Shown: positions 34,060-43,055, numbered from the stretch's first letter. The stretch is DNA of 43,700 nt from Microbacterium aurantiacum (GCF_002872075.1 NZ_PGGU01000012.1:1-43700); one strand, 5' to 3'. A program made the numbers and translations. The notes: generated by a model not told the origin, from the letters alone.

Positions 34060-35375
34060 TGGACTACATCTTGTTGGGCGTGGGGCTCCTGCTCACGGTC
34101 GGTACCGGACTGTTCGTCGCGAGCGAGTTCGCGCTGGTCAATCTCGACCGTGCCGACCTCGAGGCGCGTCAGGCTCGCGGGGAATCACGACTGACGCTCA
34201 CGATCAGCGCTCTCCGGCACACGTCGACGCATCTGTCGTCGGCGCAGCTCGGCATCACCCTGACGACCCTGCTCACCGGCTACACGATGGAGCCGGCGCT
34301 CTCGAACATCCTCGGTCCGACGTTTCTCGCCTGGAACGTCCCCGAAGCGGCCGTCTCGCCGATCGCGACCGTGGTGGCGATGACGCTCGCCACCATGGTG
34401 TCGATGATCCTCGGTGAGCTCGTGCCCAAGAACTTCGCGCTCGCCCTGCCGCTGGCGACGGCGAAGCTCGTCATCCCGTTCCAGATCGCGTTCACGACGG
34501 TGTTCAAGCCCGCCGTGATCGTGCTCAACGGCAGCGCCAACGCCGTGCTGCGCGGAATGGGCATCGAGCCGAAGGAGGAGCTCTCCGGGGCGCGCACCGC
34601 GGAAGAGCTCTCCTCGCTGGTGCGACGTTCGGCCCGTGCCGGCGTCCTCGAAGCCGACACGGCGAGCCTGCTGGACCGCAGCCTCAGCTTCGCGCGTCTC
34701 ACTGCGGGTGACGTGATGACCGCTCGGCCGAGCATGCACGCGATCTCGGCAGGCGATTCCGCGAACGACCTCATCCAGCTCGCCCGCCGAACCGGGCACA
34801 GCCGCTTCCCGGTCTACGACGACGACCTCGACGACATCACCGGCGTGGTGCACCTGAAGGCCGCCGTCTCCGTCCCGCGCGAGCGTCGTGTGGAGGTTCC
34901 GGTCGGCGCGCTCGCCACCGAGCCGCTCCGAGTGCCGGAGACCGTGCACCTGGACGGGCTCATCTCCGAGCTGCGCGCGCGGGGCTACCAGCTCGCCGTC
35001 GTCGTCGACGAGTACGGCGGGACGGCGGGACTGGTCACGCTGGAAGACCTCGTGGAGGAGATCGTCGGAGAGGTCTCCGACGAGCACGATCGCTCCAAGG
35101 CCGGCGTCGTCCGCGGCCGCGACGGGATCACCTTCCCCGGAGAGCTGCGCCCCGACGAACTCCGCCGCCGCGCGGGCGTCGAGGTGCCGGAGGGCGACGT
35201 GTACGACACGGTGGGCGGCTTCATCATGAGCGTTCTCGAACGCGTGCCGTCGAACGGAGATGAAGTGCCCCTCGACAGCGGCATCCTGCAGGTGGTGCGG
35301 ATGGACGGGCGCCGGGTCGACCGCATCCGATTCATCCCGGCACCGCACGACACCGAGAAGGAGGCGACCCGATGA
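34059..35375 (+). CDS. CNNM/CBS/CorC-HlyC family transporter (hemolysin family protein)
   Basis: A 438-residue membrane protein. The N-terminal CNNM (DUF21) domain has about four membrane segments (from LLGVGLLLTVGTGLFVASEFALVN) and the conserved TLATMVSMILGELVPKNFALALP. A CBS pair follows (about 205-335) with LARRTGHSRFPVYDDDLDDITGVVHLK and VVVDEYGGTAGLVTLEDLVEEIVGEV, then a CorC_HlyC C-terminal domain (VYDTVGGFIMSVLERVPSNGDEV). The family is linked to Mg/Co or Na-coupled ion efflux; substrate is unproven here. GGGAGG lies before the ATG. A short upstream frame overlaps its start by one base. Confidence 0.92.
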   Translation: MDYILLGVGLLLTVGTGLFVASEFALVNLDRADLEARQARGESRLTLTISALRHTSTHLSSAQLGITLTTLLTGYTMEPALSNILGPTFLAWNVPEAAVSPIATVVAMTLATMVSMILGELVPKNFALALPLATAKLVIPFQIAFTTVFKPAVIVLNGSANAVLRGMGIEPKEELSGARTAEELSSLVRRSARAGVLEADTASLLDRSLSFARLTAGDVMTARPSMHAISAGDSANDLIQLARRTGHSRFPVYDDDLDDITGVVHLKAAVSVPRERRVEVPVGALATEPLRVPETVHLDGLISELRARGYQLAVVVDEYGGTAGLVTLEDLVEEIVGEVSDEHDRSKAGVVRGRDGITFPGELRPDELRRRAGVEVPEGDVYDTVGGFIMSVLERVPSNGDEVPLDSGILQVVRMDGRRVDRIRFIPAPHDTEKEATR

Positions 35376-36439
35376 ACGACTGGGCAGGCCTCATCTGGCT
35401 CGTGGTGCTCCTCGCGGCGAACGCGTTCTTCGTCGGCGCCGAGTTCGCTGTCATCTCCGCGCGACGCTCGCAGATCGAACCGCGTGCCGAGCTGGGCTCC
35501 CGCGCAGCCAGGACCGCGCTGTACGCGATGGAGCACGCGACGCTCATGCTCGCGACCTCGCAGCTCGGCATCACGATCTGCTCGCTCCTCATCCTGAACG
35601 TCTCGGAGCCGGCGATCCACCATCTCCTCGCGGAGCCGCTGCACGCGATCGGATGGTCCGACGGCGTGGTCGACGCGGTCGCCTTCACCGTCGCGCTGCT
35701 CATCGTCTCGTTCCTGCACGTCGTGTTCGGCGAGATGGTCCCGAAGAACCTCGCTTTCTCGGTGCCCGACCGGGCCGTGCTGATCCTCGCGCCGCCGCTG
35801 GTGTGGGTGTCGAAGGTGTTCATGCCGGTGATCTGGCTGCTCAACGGAGCGGCCAACGCCGTGCTGCGGCTGTTCCGGGTGGAACCGAAGAACGAGGCGG
35901 CGTCGACCTTCACCCTCGAGGAGGTGGCGACGATCGTCGATCAGTCCCGGCGGGAGGGCGTGCTCTCGGATGCGTCCGGCACACTCGCCGCGGCGCTGGA
36001 GTTCACCGACAAGAAGGCCCGCGACATCGCCGTTCCGCTCGGTGATCTCGTGTCGTTGCCCGAGACCATCACGCCCGACGAGATCGAACGGGCCGTCGCC
36101 CGCTACGGGTTCTCGCGGTACGTGATCGTCGATGCCGAGGACGCGCCGATCGGTTACGTGCACCTGAAGGACATCCTGCGCACCTCCGACGGTGCGGATG
36201 CGGTCGCCAAGTCCGCCCAGCCGGTGCCGAGGAAGCGCATCCATCACATGGTCCCGGTCCAGGAGGACACGGACCTGGAGGACGCGCTCGCCCTGATGCG
36301 CCGGGCCGGCCGTCACCTCGCGAAGGTGCGCAACGCGCAGGGCGAGACCACGGCCGTGCTGTTCCTGGAGGACATCCTCGAAGAGCTCGTCGGCGAGGTG
36401 CAGGACGCGACGCGTCGAGTGATCAGCCGCGGGGAGTGA
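35372..36439 (+). CDS. Second CNNM/CBS protein, without a CorC-HlyC domain
   Basis: A 355-residue paralogue of the preceding protein. The CNNM part (LIWLVVLLAANAFFVGAEFAVISARR; SFLHVVFGEMVPKNLAFSVP) and a CBS pair (YGFSRYVIVDAEDAPIGYVHLK; VRNAQGETTAVLFLEDILEELVGEV) are present, but the chain ends about 10 residues after the second CBS domain, so the CorC_HlyC domain is missing. The ATG overlaps the first gene's stop by 4 bases (ATGA). Co-translation suggests the two proteins form a heteromer, the first supplying the C-terminal domain. Confidence 0.91.
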   Translation: MNDWAGLIWLVVLLAANAFFVGAEFAVISARRSQIEPRAELGSRAARTALYAMEHATLMLATSQLGITICSLLILNVSEPAIHHLLAEPLHAIGWSDGVVDAVAFTVALLIVSFLHVVFGEMVPKNLAFSVPDRAVLILAPPLVWVSKVFMPVIWLLNGAANAVLRLFRVEPKNEAASTFTLEEVATIVDQSRREGVLSDASGTLAAALEFTDKKARDIAVPLGDLVSLPETITPDEIERAVARYGFSRYVIVDAEDAPIGYVHLKDILRTSDGADAVAKSAQPVPRKRIHHMVPVQEDTDLEDALALMRRAGRHLAKVRNAQGETTAVLFLEDILEELVGEVQDATRRVISRGE

Positions 36440-36442
36440 CCC

Positions 36443-37510
36443 TCAGCGCCAGCGGGCGCGCTCGTACTGCGGAGGCCACGCGATCTCCGCGCCGAGTTCG
36501 TGCGCGGCGCGGAGGGCGAAGTGCGGGTCTCGCAGCCACTCGCGGCCGGCGAAGATCGCGTCGGCCGCGCCCTCTTCCAGCACCCGCTCGGCCTGCTCGG
36601 CCGCGGTGATCAGGCCGACGGCCGAGACGGGGATGCGTCCGCCCTGGCGCACCGTCTCCGCCAGCGCGACCTGATATCCGGGGAAGACCTCGATCCGCTG
36701 ATGCGCGACGAGCCCGCCGCTGGAGACGTCGACGAGATCGGCGCCGTGGTCGGCTGCCCATCCGCCGACGATCGCGGCCTCCTCGGGAGTGAAACCGCCC
36801 TCGGCGTGGTCGGTCGCGGAGATGCGCACGAGCACCGGAACGTCATCGCCGGACTCCGCGCGCACCGCGTCGATGACGCGCAGCAGCAGCCGGGCGCGGT
36901 TGGCGAGCTCTCCGCCGTACTCGTCGGCGCGCCGGTTCGACAGCGGCGAGAGGAACTGATGCAGCAGGTAGCCGTGGGCGCCGTGGATCTCGAGGACGTC
37001 GAATCCGGCGTCCAGGGCACGGCGTGCCGAGGCGGCGAAGGCGTCGACGACGCGTTCGATTCCGGCGGCGTCCAGCGCGATCGGGGCGTCGAAGCCGTCG
37101 TAGGCGACAGCGGACGGAGCCGTCGTGGTCCACCCGCCCTCGGTGGAAGGGACGGACCCGCGCGCGTCAGCCCACGGCCACCACGTCGACGCCTTGCGTC
37201 CGGCATGCGCGAGCTGGATGCCGGCGACCGCGCCGCGGTCGTGGATCGCCTGCACGATCGGCGCCCACGCGTCGCGCTGCTCATCGTTCCAGAGCCCGGT
37301 GTCGCGCGGCGAGATGCGCCCCTCGGGGACCACGGCCGTGGCTTCGGCCACGACGAGACCGGCACCGCCTGAGGCGAACTGCGCCAGGTGGGTGTGGTGC
37401 CACTCCTGCGGCACGCCGTCGACCGCGCTGTACATGCACATCGGCGATACCCAGAGCCGGTTGCGGAACTCGATCGAACGAAGGCGAAGAGGGGAGAAGA
37501 GAATGCTCAC
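36443..37510 (-). CDS. NADH:flavin oxidoreductase, YqjM-type Old Yellow Enzyme
   Basis: A 355-residue FMN-dependent ene-reductase. The TIM-barrel starts ILFSPLRLRSIEFRNRLWVSPMCMYS, where Cys25 is the YqjM-class redox-tuning cysteine. IQLAHAGRKAS carries the first conserved His-Ala-Gly-Arg, GFDVLEIHGAHGYLLHQFLSP holds the HGAH substrate-binding pair, and SNRRADEYGG and FAGREWLRDPHFAL complete the phosphate-binding end. GTG 37510 is chosen because TACGGT (minus strand, 37517-37522) ends 6 bases upstream, the leaderless pattern. It converges on the CNNM operon with a gap of 3 bases. Confidence 0.94.
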   Translation of the reverse strand: MSILFSPLRLRSIEFRNRLWVSPMCMYSAVDGVPQEWHHTHLAQFASGGAGLVVAEATAVVPEGRISPRDTGLWNDEQRDAWAPIVQAIHDRGAVAGIQLAHAGRKASTWWPWADARGSVPSTEGGWTTTAPSAVAYDGFDAPIALDAAGIERVVDAFAASARRALDAGFDVLEIHGAHGYLLHQFLSPLSNRRADEYGGELANRARLLLRVIDAVRAESGDDVPVLVRISATDHAEGGFTPEEAAIVGGWAADHGADLVDVSSGGLVAHQRIEVFPGYQVALAETVRQGGRIPVSAVGLITAAEQAERVLEEGAADAIFAGREWLRDPHFALRAAHELGAEIAWPPQYERARWR

Positions 37511-37567
37511 CTCTCGACCGTAATGCGCGCACGACGCATCAGGGCCGGTCGCACTAACGTGGAGTCC

Positions 37568-38404
37568 ATGGTCGAGGTTCGTGAGTGGTCCCGCGCGGAC
37601 ACGATTCCGTTCCTGCGCAACCCCTCGCCCGCCGACGACAAGTATTCGCGAGGTGTCGTCGCGCTGCGCACCGGTTCGGCCGCGTACCCGGGGGCGGCCG
37701 TGCTCGGCGTTGAAGCCGCCTGGCGCGCCGGCGCTGGCTACGTCCGCCACGTCGGTGCGGGAAGGGCAGCGGATGCCGTCATCGCCCGGCGCCCCGAGAC
37801 GGTGACCGGCAGCGACACGGGAGGCACGCGGATCGGCGCATGGGTGATCGGCTCGGGCACGGATGCCGACGGCCGCAGCGCCGACGAACGGGCGGCGCTG
37901 CACGACATCCTCGCTGGCCGCGTCCCCGTGGTGGTGGATGCCGGCGCGCTCGATCTCGCCGCAGGGGCCGACGCGCCGATCCTCGTCACTCCGCACGCGG
38001 GGGAGCTCGCCCGGCTGCGCGGTCAGCTGCGGCTGGAGTCCACGGAAGATCGTGCGTCAGCCGCGGCAGAGACCGCGGCGAGACTGGGCGGCACGGTGCT
38101 GCTCAAGGGCGCGCAGACGCTCATCGCCTCGCCCGACGGCGCGATCATCACCGTCGAGGCAGCGACGGGCTGGATGGCGACGGCCGGCACCGGCGACGTG
38201 CTCGCGGGCATCCTGGGTGCGCTGATCGCTGCGAATCCCGATGCGCCGCTCGCCGAGACGGCCGCGGCCGGGGCCTGGCTGCACGGGTACGCCGGGCGCG
38301 TGGCTGCCGGGATGACGCAGGACGACAGTCGTCATGGGCATCCGATCGTCGCGATGGACGTCGCCGAGGCGCTGCCGCGAGCGATCGCGGATCTGCTGCT
38401 GTGA
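37568..38404 (+). CDS. nnrD: ADP-dependent NAD(P)H-hydrate dehydratase
   Basis: A 278-residue ribokinase-fold repair enzyme that dehydrates damaged NADHX/NADPHX back to NAD(P)H using ADP. Visible motifs are KYSRGVVALRTGSAAYPGAAVLG near the start, VVDAGALDL, LVTPHAGELARL, VLLKGAQTLIASPDG and the catalytic GTGDVLAGILGALIA. There is no fused NnrE epimerase domain, so the epimerase must lie elsewhere. TAACGT (37555-37560) ends 7 bases before the ATG. The next gene overlaps its stop by 4 bases (GTGA). Confidence 0.93.
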   Translation: MVEVREWSRADTIPFLRNPSPADDKYSRGVVALRTGSAAYPGAAVLGVEAAWRAGAGYVRHVGAGRAADAVIARRPETVTGSDTGGTRIGAWVIGSGTDADGRSADERAALHDILAGRVPVVVDAGALDLAAGADAPILVTPHAGELARLRGQLRLESTEDRASAAAETAARLGGTVLLKGAQTLIASPDGAIITVEAATGWMATAGTGDVLAGILGALIAANPDAPLAETAAAGAWLHGYAGRVAAGMTQDDSRHGHPIVAMDVAEALPRAIADLLL

Positions 38405-39621
38405 CCTCCGCCCGCACGGGACGGCTCATCGCACTGTGGGCGATGTTCCTCGGCGTGCACGCGCTCGTCGCCGTGCTCGGCTGGATCTATCCCAGCCAGC
38501 CGATGGGCGACGTCGTGCTCGTCTACGAACCGTGGTCTGCCGCCGCGCTCGGCGGGGGAGCGATCGTCGGGATCACCGAGCAATGGGTCTATCCGCAGCT
38601 GGCGCTGCTGCCGATGCTCATCGCGAAACTCCTCTCACTCCCGCTCGTGCCGATGCTCGGCGCGTCCGGCGCGTATCTCATTGCCTGGGCCGTGCTGGTG
38701 ACGGCGCTCGACGCCGTGGCGTTCGGCGTGCTGCTCGGCCGTACGGCGTCGCGACCGCATCGGATCGCCGGATGGACCTGGTCGGCTGCGCTGTTCCTGC
38801 TCGGTCCGATCGCGATGTACCGGATCGACGCGGTCACCGTGCCTCTCGTCGTGATCGGCGGGCTCTGGCTGCGGAAGCGGCCCGCCGTCGCCGCCGCCCT
38901 CCTGACGATCGGCGCCTGGATCAAGATCTGGCCGGGCGCTTTGATCGTCGCCGCCGTCCTCGCCGGCACGATGCGGATGCGGATGCTCCTCACCGCCGCA
39001 GCGGTCACGGCCGGAGTGGTCGTGCTGCTCTTCCTCCTCGGAGCCGACGGCGAGCTGTTCGGATTCCTCACCGAGCAGACAGGCAGAGGCCTGCAGATCG
39101 AGGCGGTCGCGGCCACGCCGTTCCTCTGGCTCGCCATGACCGGGTCCGCTCGCATCGAGTACAGCTTCGACATCCTCACGTTCCAGATCGCGGCGGCGGG
39201 GGCGGACGTCGTCACCGCCCTGCTCACGCCCCTGATGATCGTCGCCGTGCTCGCGATCGCCCTGATCGGCTCGATCAAGGCCATGCGCGGAGCATCCTTT
39301 CCCCGGCTGTTCCCGCCGCTGGCGCTCGCCCTCGTCTCGGCACTGATCGTCACCAACAAGGTCGGTTCCCCGCAATTCCAGACCTGGCTGATCGCCCCGG
39401 TCCTCCTCTGGATCGTCTTCGACCGCACCCGCGCGCGGGTGCCGGTCGTCGTCGTGCTCCTGCTGTGCGCGCTGACGTGCCTCATCTACCCGCTCAGCTA
39501 CGACGCGCTGCTGCGTGCGGAGCTCGTGCCCGTCCTGTTGCTGTCTGCACGGAACATCCTGCTGATCGTCCTGCTCGCCATCGGCATCCGTGCACTCGTG
39601 CGGGTGCCGGTGAAACCCTGA
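38401..39621 (+). CDS. GT87-like (DUF2029-type) polytopic membrane glycosyltransferase
   Basis: A 406-residue protein with about 10-12 membrane segments. The first extracytoplasmic loop carries acidic residues (GDVVLVYEPW) in the position of the GT-C catalytic acidic motif, and segment LTIGAWIKIWPG matches the Lys/Trp pattern of GT87/PimE-like mannosyltransferases that use polyprenol-phosphate sugars. The acceptor is unknown; lipoglycans and cell-wall glycans are possible. The start is GTG overlapping the nnrD stop. The protein ends 17 bases before the thiamine-binding gene. Confidence 0.77.
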   Translation: MTSARTGRLIALWAMFLGVHALVAVLGWIYPSQPMGDVVLVYEPWSAAALGGGAIVGITEQWVYPQLALLPMLIAKLLSLPLVPMLGASGAYLIAWAVLVTALDAVAFGVLLGRTASRPHRIAGWTWSAALFLLGPIAMYRIDAVTVPLVVIGGLWLRKRPAVAAALLTIGAWIKIWPGALIVAAVLAGTMRMRMLLTAAAVTAGVVVLLFLLGADGELFGFLTEQTGRGLQIEAVAATPFLWLAMTGSARIEYSFDILTFQIAAAGADVVTALLTPLMIVAVLAIALIGSIKAMRGASFPRLFPPLALALVSALIVTNKVGSPQFQTWLIAPVLLWIVFDRTRARVPVVVVLLLCALTCLIYPLSYDALLRAELVPVLLLSARNILLIVLLAIGIRALVRVPVKP

Positions 39622-39638
39622 AAACCGGAGGTCCTCCC

Positions 39639-39971
39639 ATGCTCATCGCCTTCTCCGTCGCCCCCAGCGGCACACCGGCCAGTGGCACCGAAAGCACGGA
39701 CGGCTCGGTGCACGACGCTGTCGCGGCGGCTGTGCGTGTCGTCCGCGAGTCCGGCCTGGCGCACCGCACGACCAGCATGTTCACCGAGATCGAGGGTCCG
39801 GATTGGGACACGGTGATGGACGTCGTCAAGCGCGCCACTGAAGCCGTGATGCCGTTCGGTTCGCGGGTGTCGCTCGTACTGAAGGCCGACATCCGCCCCG
39901 GCTACTCCGGCGAGCTGGACGCGAAGGTCGACCGCCTGGAGGCGGCGATCGAGGACGCGTCGGACCGGTAG
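39639..39971 (+). CDS. Thiamine-binding protein (MTH1187/YkoF-like)
   Basis: A 110-residue ferredoxin-like fold protein of the MTH1187 family, members of which bind thiamine or related molecules. MLIAFSVAPSGTP opens the first strand, then VRVVRESGLAHRTTSMFTEIEG, VMDVVKRATEAVM and RVSLVLKADIRPGY. GGAGG lies 7 bases before the ATG. The stop TAG is also the first half of the -10 of the next gene. Its role in thiamine handling is by family, not shown here. Confidence 0.87.
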   Translation: MLIAFSVAPSGTPASGTESTDGSVHDAVAAAVRVVRESGLAHRTTSMFTEIEGPDWDTVMDVVKRATEAVMPFGSRVSLVLKADIRPGYSGELDAKVDRLEAAIEDASDR

Positions 39972-39974
39972 CAT
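39969..39974 (+). promoter_or_regulatory. -10 element of the MFS gene that contains a stop codon
   Basis: TAGCAT begins with the stop codon of the thiamine-binding gene (39969-39971) and ends 6 bases before the MFS GTG start at 39981. Confidence 0.6.
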
Positions 39975-39980
39975 CAGAGG

Positions 39981-41213
39981 GTGAATCCCTCGACTGAATC
40001 GAGGGGTGCGGCGAAGAGGGCGCTCCTCTCTCTCGCCATCGGCAGCTTCGGCATCGGCATGACCGAATTCGTCGTCATGGGTCTGCTGCCCGACGTCGCC
40101 CGCGACCTCCTGCCGACCGTCTGGGAGGCCAGTGCGGAGGATGCCCTGGGTCAGGCCGGCTGGCTGATCTCCCTGTACGCGCTCGGTGTCGTCGTGGGTG
40201 CGCCCACCATCGCGGGGTTCGTGGCACGATTCCCGCGGCATCGGGTGATGATCGGCCTCGCTCTGGCGCTGACCGTCTTCAACGCGCTCACGGTGGTTCT
40301 GCCGTCGTTCGAGCTCGTCGGAGCTTCGCGGTTCCTCGCGGGACTGCCGCACGGTGCGTTCTTCGGCATCGGCGCGCTCGTCGCCGCCGATGTGATGGGC
40401 CCGGGCAACAGGGCCAAGGGCGTCGCGTTCATCCTCACCGGTCTCACCGTCGCCAACGTCGTCGGCGTCCCGCTCGGCACGTTCCTCGGTCAGCAGTGGG
40501 GCTGGCGAGCGGCGTTCGCCGTCGTCGCGCTGGTGTTCGCGCTGGCGACGCTCTGCATCGGGCTCTTCGTTCCGGAGCACGCCGGAAATCCCGGACGCAC
40601 GATGCGTGCGGAACTCGGCGTGTTCCGCATCCCGCAGGTCTGGCTCACTCTCGCCGTGGGCGCGATCGGATTCGGCGGCTTCTTCGCCGTGTACAGCTAC
40701 ATCGCACCCCTCGTCACCGACGTCGCCGGATCGCCGGCGTGGTCCGTGCCGATCGTGCTGGTGCTCATGGGCGTCGGCATGACGGTCGGAAATCTCGCCG
40801 GCGGGCACTTCGCCGACATCGACCTGCGCCGCACGCTCCTGATCGGCCTGGCCGCGATGGCGGTGGTGCTCGTGCTCCTGGCCTTGCTGTCGTTCTGGAT
40901 CGTGACGCTGAGCGTGCTGGTCGTGGTCGTCGGTTTCGTGTCGTCGGTGCTCGGTCCCACGATCCAGACCCGTTTGATGGATGTCGCCGGCGACAACCAG
41001 TCGATCGCCGCGGCGGTGAACCACTCGGGGCTGAACATCGGCAACAGCCTCGGCGCCTTCCTCGGCGGCGCAGTGATCGCCACGGGCTGGGGTTTCACGG
41101 CCCCCGCGTGGACTGGAGCGGCCCTCGCCGTGGTCGGCCTCGCCATCGCCGTCGTGTCGTACCGGGTTCAGGCACGACAGACGGCGCCCGAACTGGTCTC
41201 CGCTGGTGCGTGA
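39981..41213 (+). CDS. MFS transporter, DHA1 (AraJ-like) drug/sugar efflux type
   Basis: A 410-residue 12-segment major facilitator. The N-terminus LLSLAIGSFGIGMTEFVVMGLLPDVA is the typical AraJ/YdhP opening. LISLYALGVVVGAPTIAGFVARFPRHRVM holds the loop 2-3 motif, ASRFLAGLPHGAFFGIGALVAAD follows, and VNHSGLNIGNSLGAFLGG lies near the end. Substrates of this group include sugars and hydrophobic drugs and are not predictable. The start is GTG with TAGCAT 6 bases upstream. Confidence 0.9.
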   Translation: MNPSTESRGAAKRALLSLAIGSFGIGMTEFVVMGLLPDVARDLLPTVWEASAEDALGQAGWLISLYALGVVVGAPTIAGFVARFPRHRVMIGLALALTVFNALTVVLPSFELVGASRFLAGLPHGAFFGIGALVAADVMGPGNRAKGVAFILTGLTVANVVGVPLGTFLGQQWGWRAAFAVVALVFALATLCIGLFVPEHAGNPGRTMRAELGVFRIPQVWLTLAVGAIGFGGFFAVYSYIAPLVTDVAGSPAWSVPIVLVLMGVGMTVGNLAGGHFADIDLRRTLLIGLAAMAVVLVLLALLSFWIVTLSVLVVVVGFVSSVLGPTIQTRLMDVAGDNQSIAAAVNHSGLNIGNSLGAFLGGAVIATGWGFTAPAWTGAALAVVGLAIAVVSYRVQARQTAPELVSAGA

Positions 41214-41235
41214 GGGCCCGCCGTAGAGTGTGGGA

Positions 41236-41844
41236 GTGACCGACTCCGAGGATCTGCCTGTCGCCGGTACGGCGGTGCTGCTGCGCGAGGGCGCGGAGGG
41301 TCTCGAGGTTCTCCTGATGCGCAGGCCGGAGCGCGGTTCCTTCGCGGACGCGTGGGTGTTCCCCGGCGGCCGGATCGAAGACGGTGACCGGATCGCCGGT
41401 GCTCGAGAAGCGGATGACGCCTGTCGTGCCGCCGTCCGCGAGACGTTCGAGGAGGTCGGGATCGTCGTGTCCGACCTCGTTGTGCTCTCCTGCTGGCATC
41501 CGCCGGTCGAGGCGGCCAAGCGGATCCGGACCTGGTTCTTCGTCGGCGCCGATCCCGGTGGAGAGGTCCTCGCCTCGGCCGAGGAGGTCATCGACGTCGT
41601 GTGGACGACGCCGGCGGATGCGCTGGCCCGGCACGCCGCAGGGGAGTGGACGCTGTTTCCCCCGACGTGGGTGACGTTGCACGCGATGACCGCCGTCGCG
41701 GATGTCGAGGCGGCGCTCGCTGCGGCGGGAGAACCTCGGACCTACCGCACGGTGATCAGCCGCACGGAAACAGGGCCGGTGTTCTCCTGGGACGGCGATC
41801 GCCTTGAGGCGGCGTCGCTGCCCTGGAGATACGTGAAAGGCTGA
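41236..41844 (+). CDS. Nudix hydrolase, NUDT19-like
   Basis: A 202-residue Nudix protein. The Nudix box is split: FPGGRIEDGD (around residues 42-51), an insertion of about 16 residues, then REx2EExG as R68-E69-T-F-E72-E73-V-G75. Such an insertion is characteristic of the NUDT19/RP2p-like group, some of which hydrolyse coenzyme A or acyl-CoA. VWTTPADAL and FPPTWVTL follow, also typical. GTG 41236 is chosen because TAGAGT (41224-41229) ends 6 bases upstream; an in-frame GTG at 41230 is an alternative. It converges on metX with 2 bases between stops. Confidence 0.87.
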   Translation: MTDSEDLPVAGTAVLLREGAEGLEVLLMRRPERGSFADAWVFPGGRIEDGDRIAGAREADDACRAAVRETFEEVGIVVSDLVVLSCWHPPVEAAKRIRTWFFVGADPGGEVLASAEEVIDVVWTTPADALARHAAGEWTLFPPTWVTLHAMTAVADVEAALAAAGEPRTYRTVISRTETGPVFSWDGDRLEAASLPWRYVKG

Positions 41845-41846
41845 TC

Positions 41847-43055
41847 TCAGCTCGCCAGGAGCCGTCGCAGGTGGACACCGACTGCGTCGGTCTCGATCAG
41901 GAATCCGTCGTGCCCGAAGTCGCTCGTGAGCACCACGGCCTCAGCGCCATCGAGGGTGTTCGGGATGCTGCGCGCGATGCGGTGCTGCCCGTCGATCGGG
42001 AACAGTCGGTCGCTGTCGATGCCGAGCACGAGCGTGGTCGCGGTGACGGTGCGCAGCGCGTCCTCGACGCCGCCGCGGTCGCGCCCGACGTCGTGCGAGT
42101 TCATCGCCTCGACGAGGGTGACGTAGCTGTTCGCGTCGAAGCGACGGGTGAACTTGTTCCCGTGGAAGTCCAGGTAGGACTCCACGGCGAAACGTCCGCC
42201 GTGACCGAGCGGGGACACGCCGGATTGCCAGGACCGCTGGAAGCGCTGGTTGAGCTCGATCGGGCTGCGGTAGTTCAGCAGCGCCATCCGCCGGGCGAGG
42301 GCGAGCCCGCGATGCGGCCCGTCGCCGTCGCCGAGGTCGTAGTACTCGCCGCCCTGGAATCGCGGATCCATCCGGATCGTCTCCGTCTGCACGGTGTTCA
42401 GTGCGATCTGATCGGCGGTGGTCACCGGCGGCGAGGACAGCACGGCGAGTCGCTGAACGCGGTCCGGGTGCGAGACGGCCCACTCCAGGGCGTGCATCCC
42501 GCCCATCGACCCGCCGATCACCGCTGCCCAGACGTCGACGCCGAGAGCGTCGGCGAGGCGCACCTGCGCTGCCACCTGGTCGCGGATGGTCAGGTACGGG
42601 AAGCGCGAGGCCCACTCGTAGCCGTCCGGCGCGACACTGGCCGGTCCGGTGGAACCCTGGCACCCGCCCAGCATGTTGGGAGCGATGACGAACCACCGGT
42701 CGGTGTCCAGGGGAGCGCCGGGGCCGGTGATCTGCTCCCACCACCCGGCCGTGGGGTGACCTGCGCCGGCCTCGCCCCGGAGATGGCTGTCACCGGTGAG
42801 CGCGTGCAGTACCAGCACGGCGTTGTCCCGTGCGGGGTTCAGCTCGCCCCAGGACTCGTAGGCGAGACGGATGCCGGGGAGCTCGGCGCCGCTCTCGGTC
42901 CGGAACGCCCCGAACCCGGCGAAGCGCCGATCGCCGATGGGGTCGCCATCGCGCCAGGCGCCGGTGGCCGGCGGCCGCGCGCGGAGCAGGCGTACATCCG
43001 CCTCCGTCACCGGTGCCGACGGCACGGTGTCTTCAGAGGTCGTCTGCCAGTCCAT
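41847..43055 (-). CDS. metX: Homoserine O-acetyltransferase MetX
   Basis: A 402-residue alpha/beta-hydrolase acyltransferase that makes O-acetyl-L-homoserine from homoserine and acetyl-CoA, the first step of methionine synthesis by this route. The nucleophile is S183 in IGGSMGGMHALEW, with D349 in GIDSDRLFP and H382 in GHDGFLIE completing the triad; AYESWGELN and VLHALTGDSH are early signatures. The family also contains succinyl-type enzymes, so the acyl donor is inferred. The -10-like GACAAT lies 6 bases upstream on the minus strand. The usual partner gene metY is not next to it, and I see no SAM riboswitch in its 80-base upstream region. Confidence 0.95.
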   Translation of the reverse strand: MDWQTTSEDTVPSAPVTEADVRLLRARPPATGAWRDGDPIGDRRFAGFGAFRTESGAELPGIRLAYESWGELNPARDNAVLVLHALTGDSHLRGEAGAGHPTAGWWEQITGPGAPLDTDRWFVIAPNMLGGCQGSTGPASVAPDGYEWASRFPYLTIRDQVAAQVRLADALGVDVWAAVIGGSMGGMHALEWAVSHPDRVQRLAVLSSPPVTTADQIALNTVQTETIRMDPRFQGGEYYDLGDGDGPHRGLALARRMALLNYRSPIELNQRFQRSWQSGVSPLGHGGRFAVESYLDFHGNKFTRRFDANSYVTLVEAMNSHDVGRDRGGVEDALRTVTATTLVLGIDSDRLFPIDGQHRIARSIPNTLDGAEAVVLTSDFGHDGFLIETDAVGVHLRRLLAS

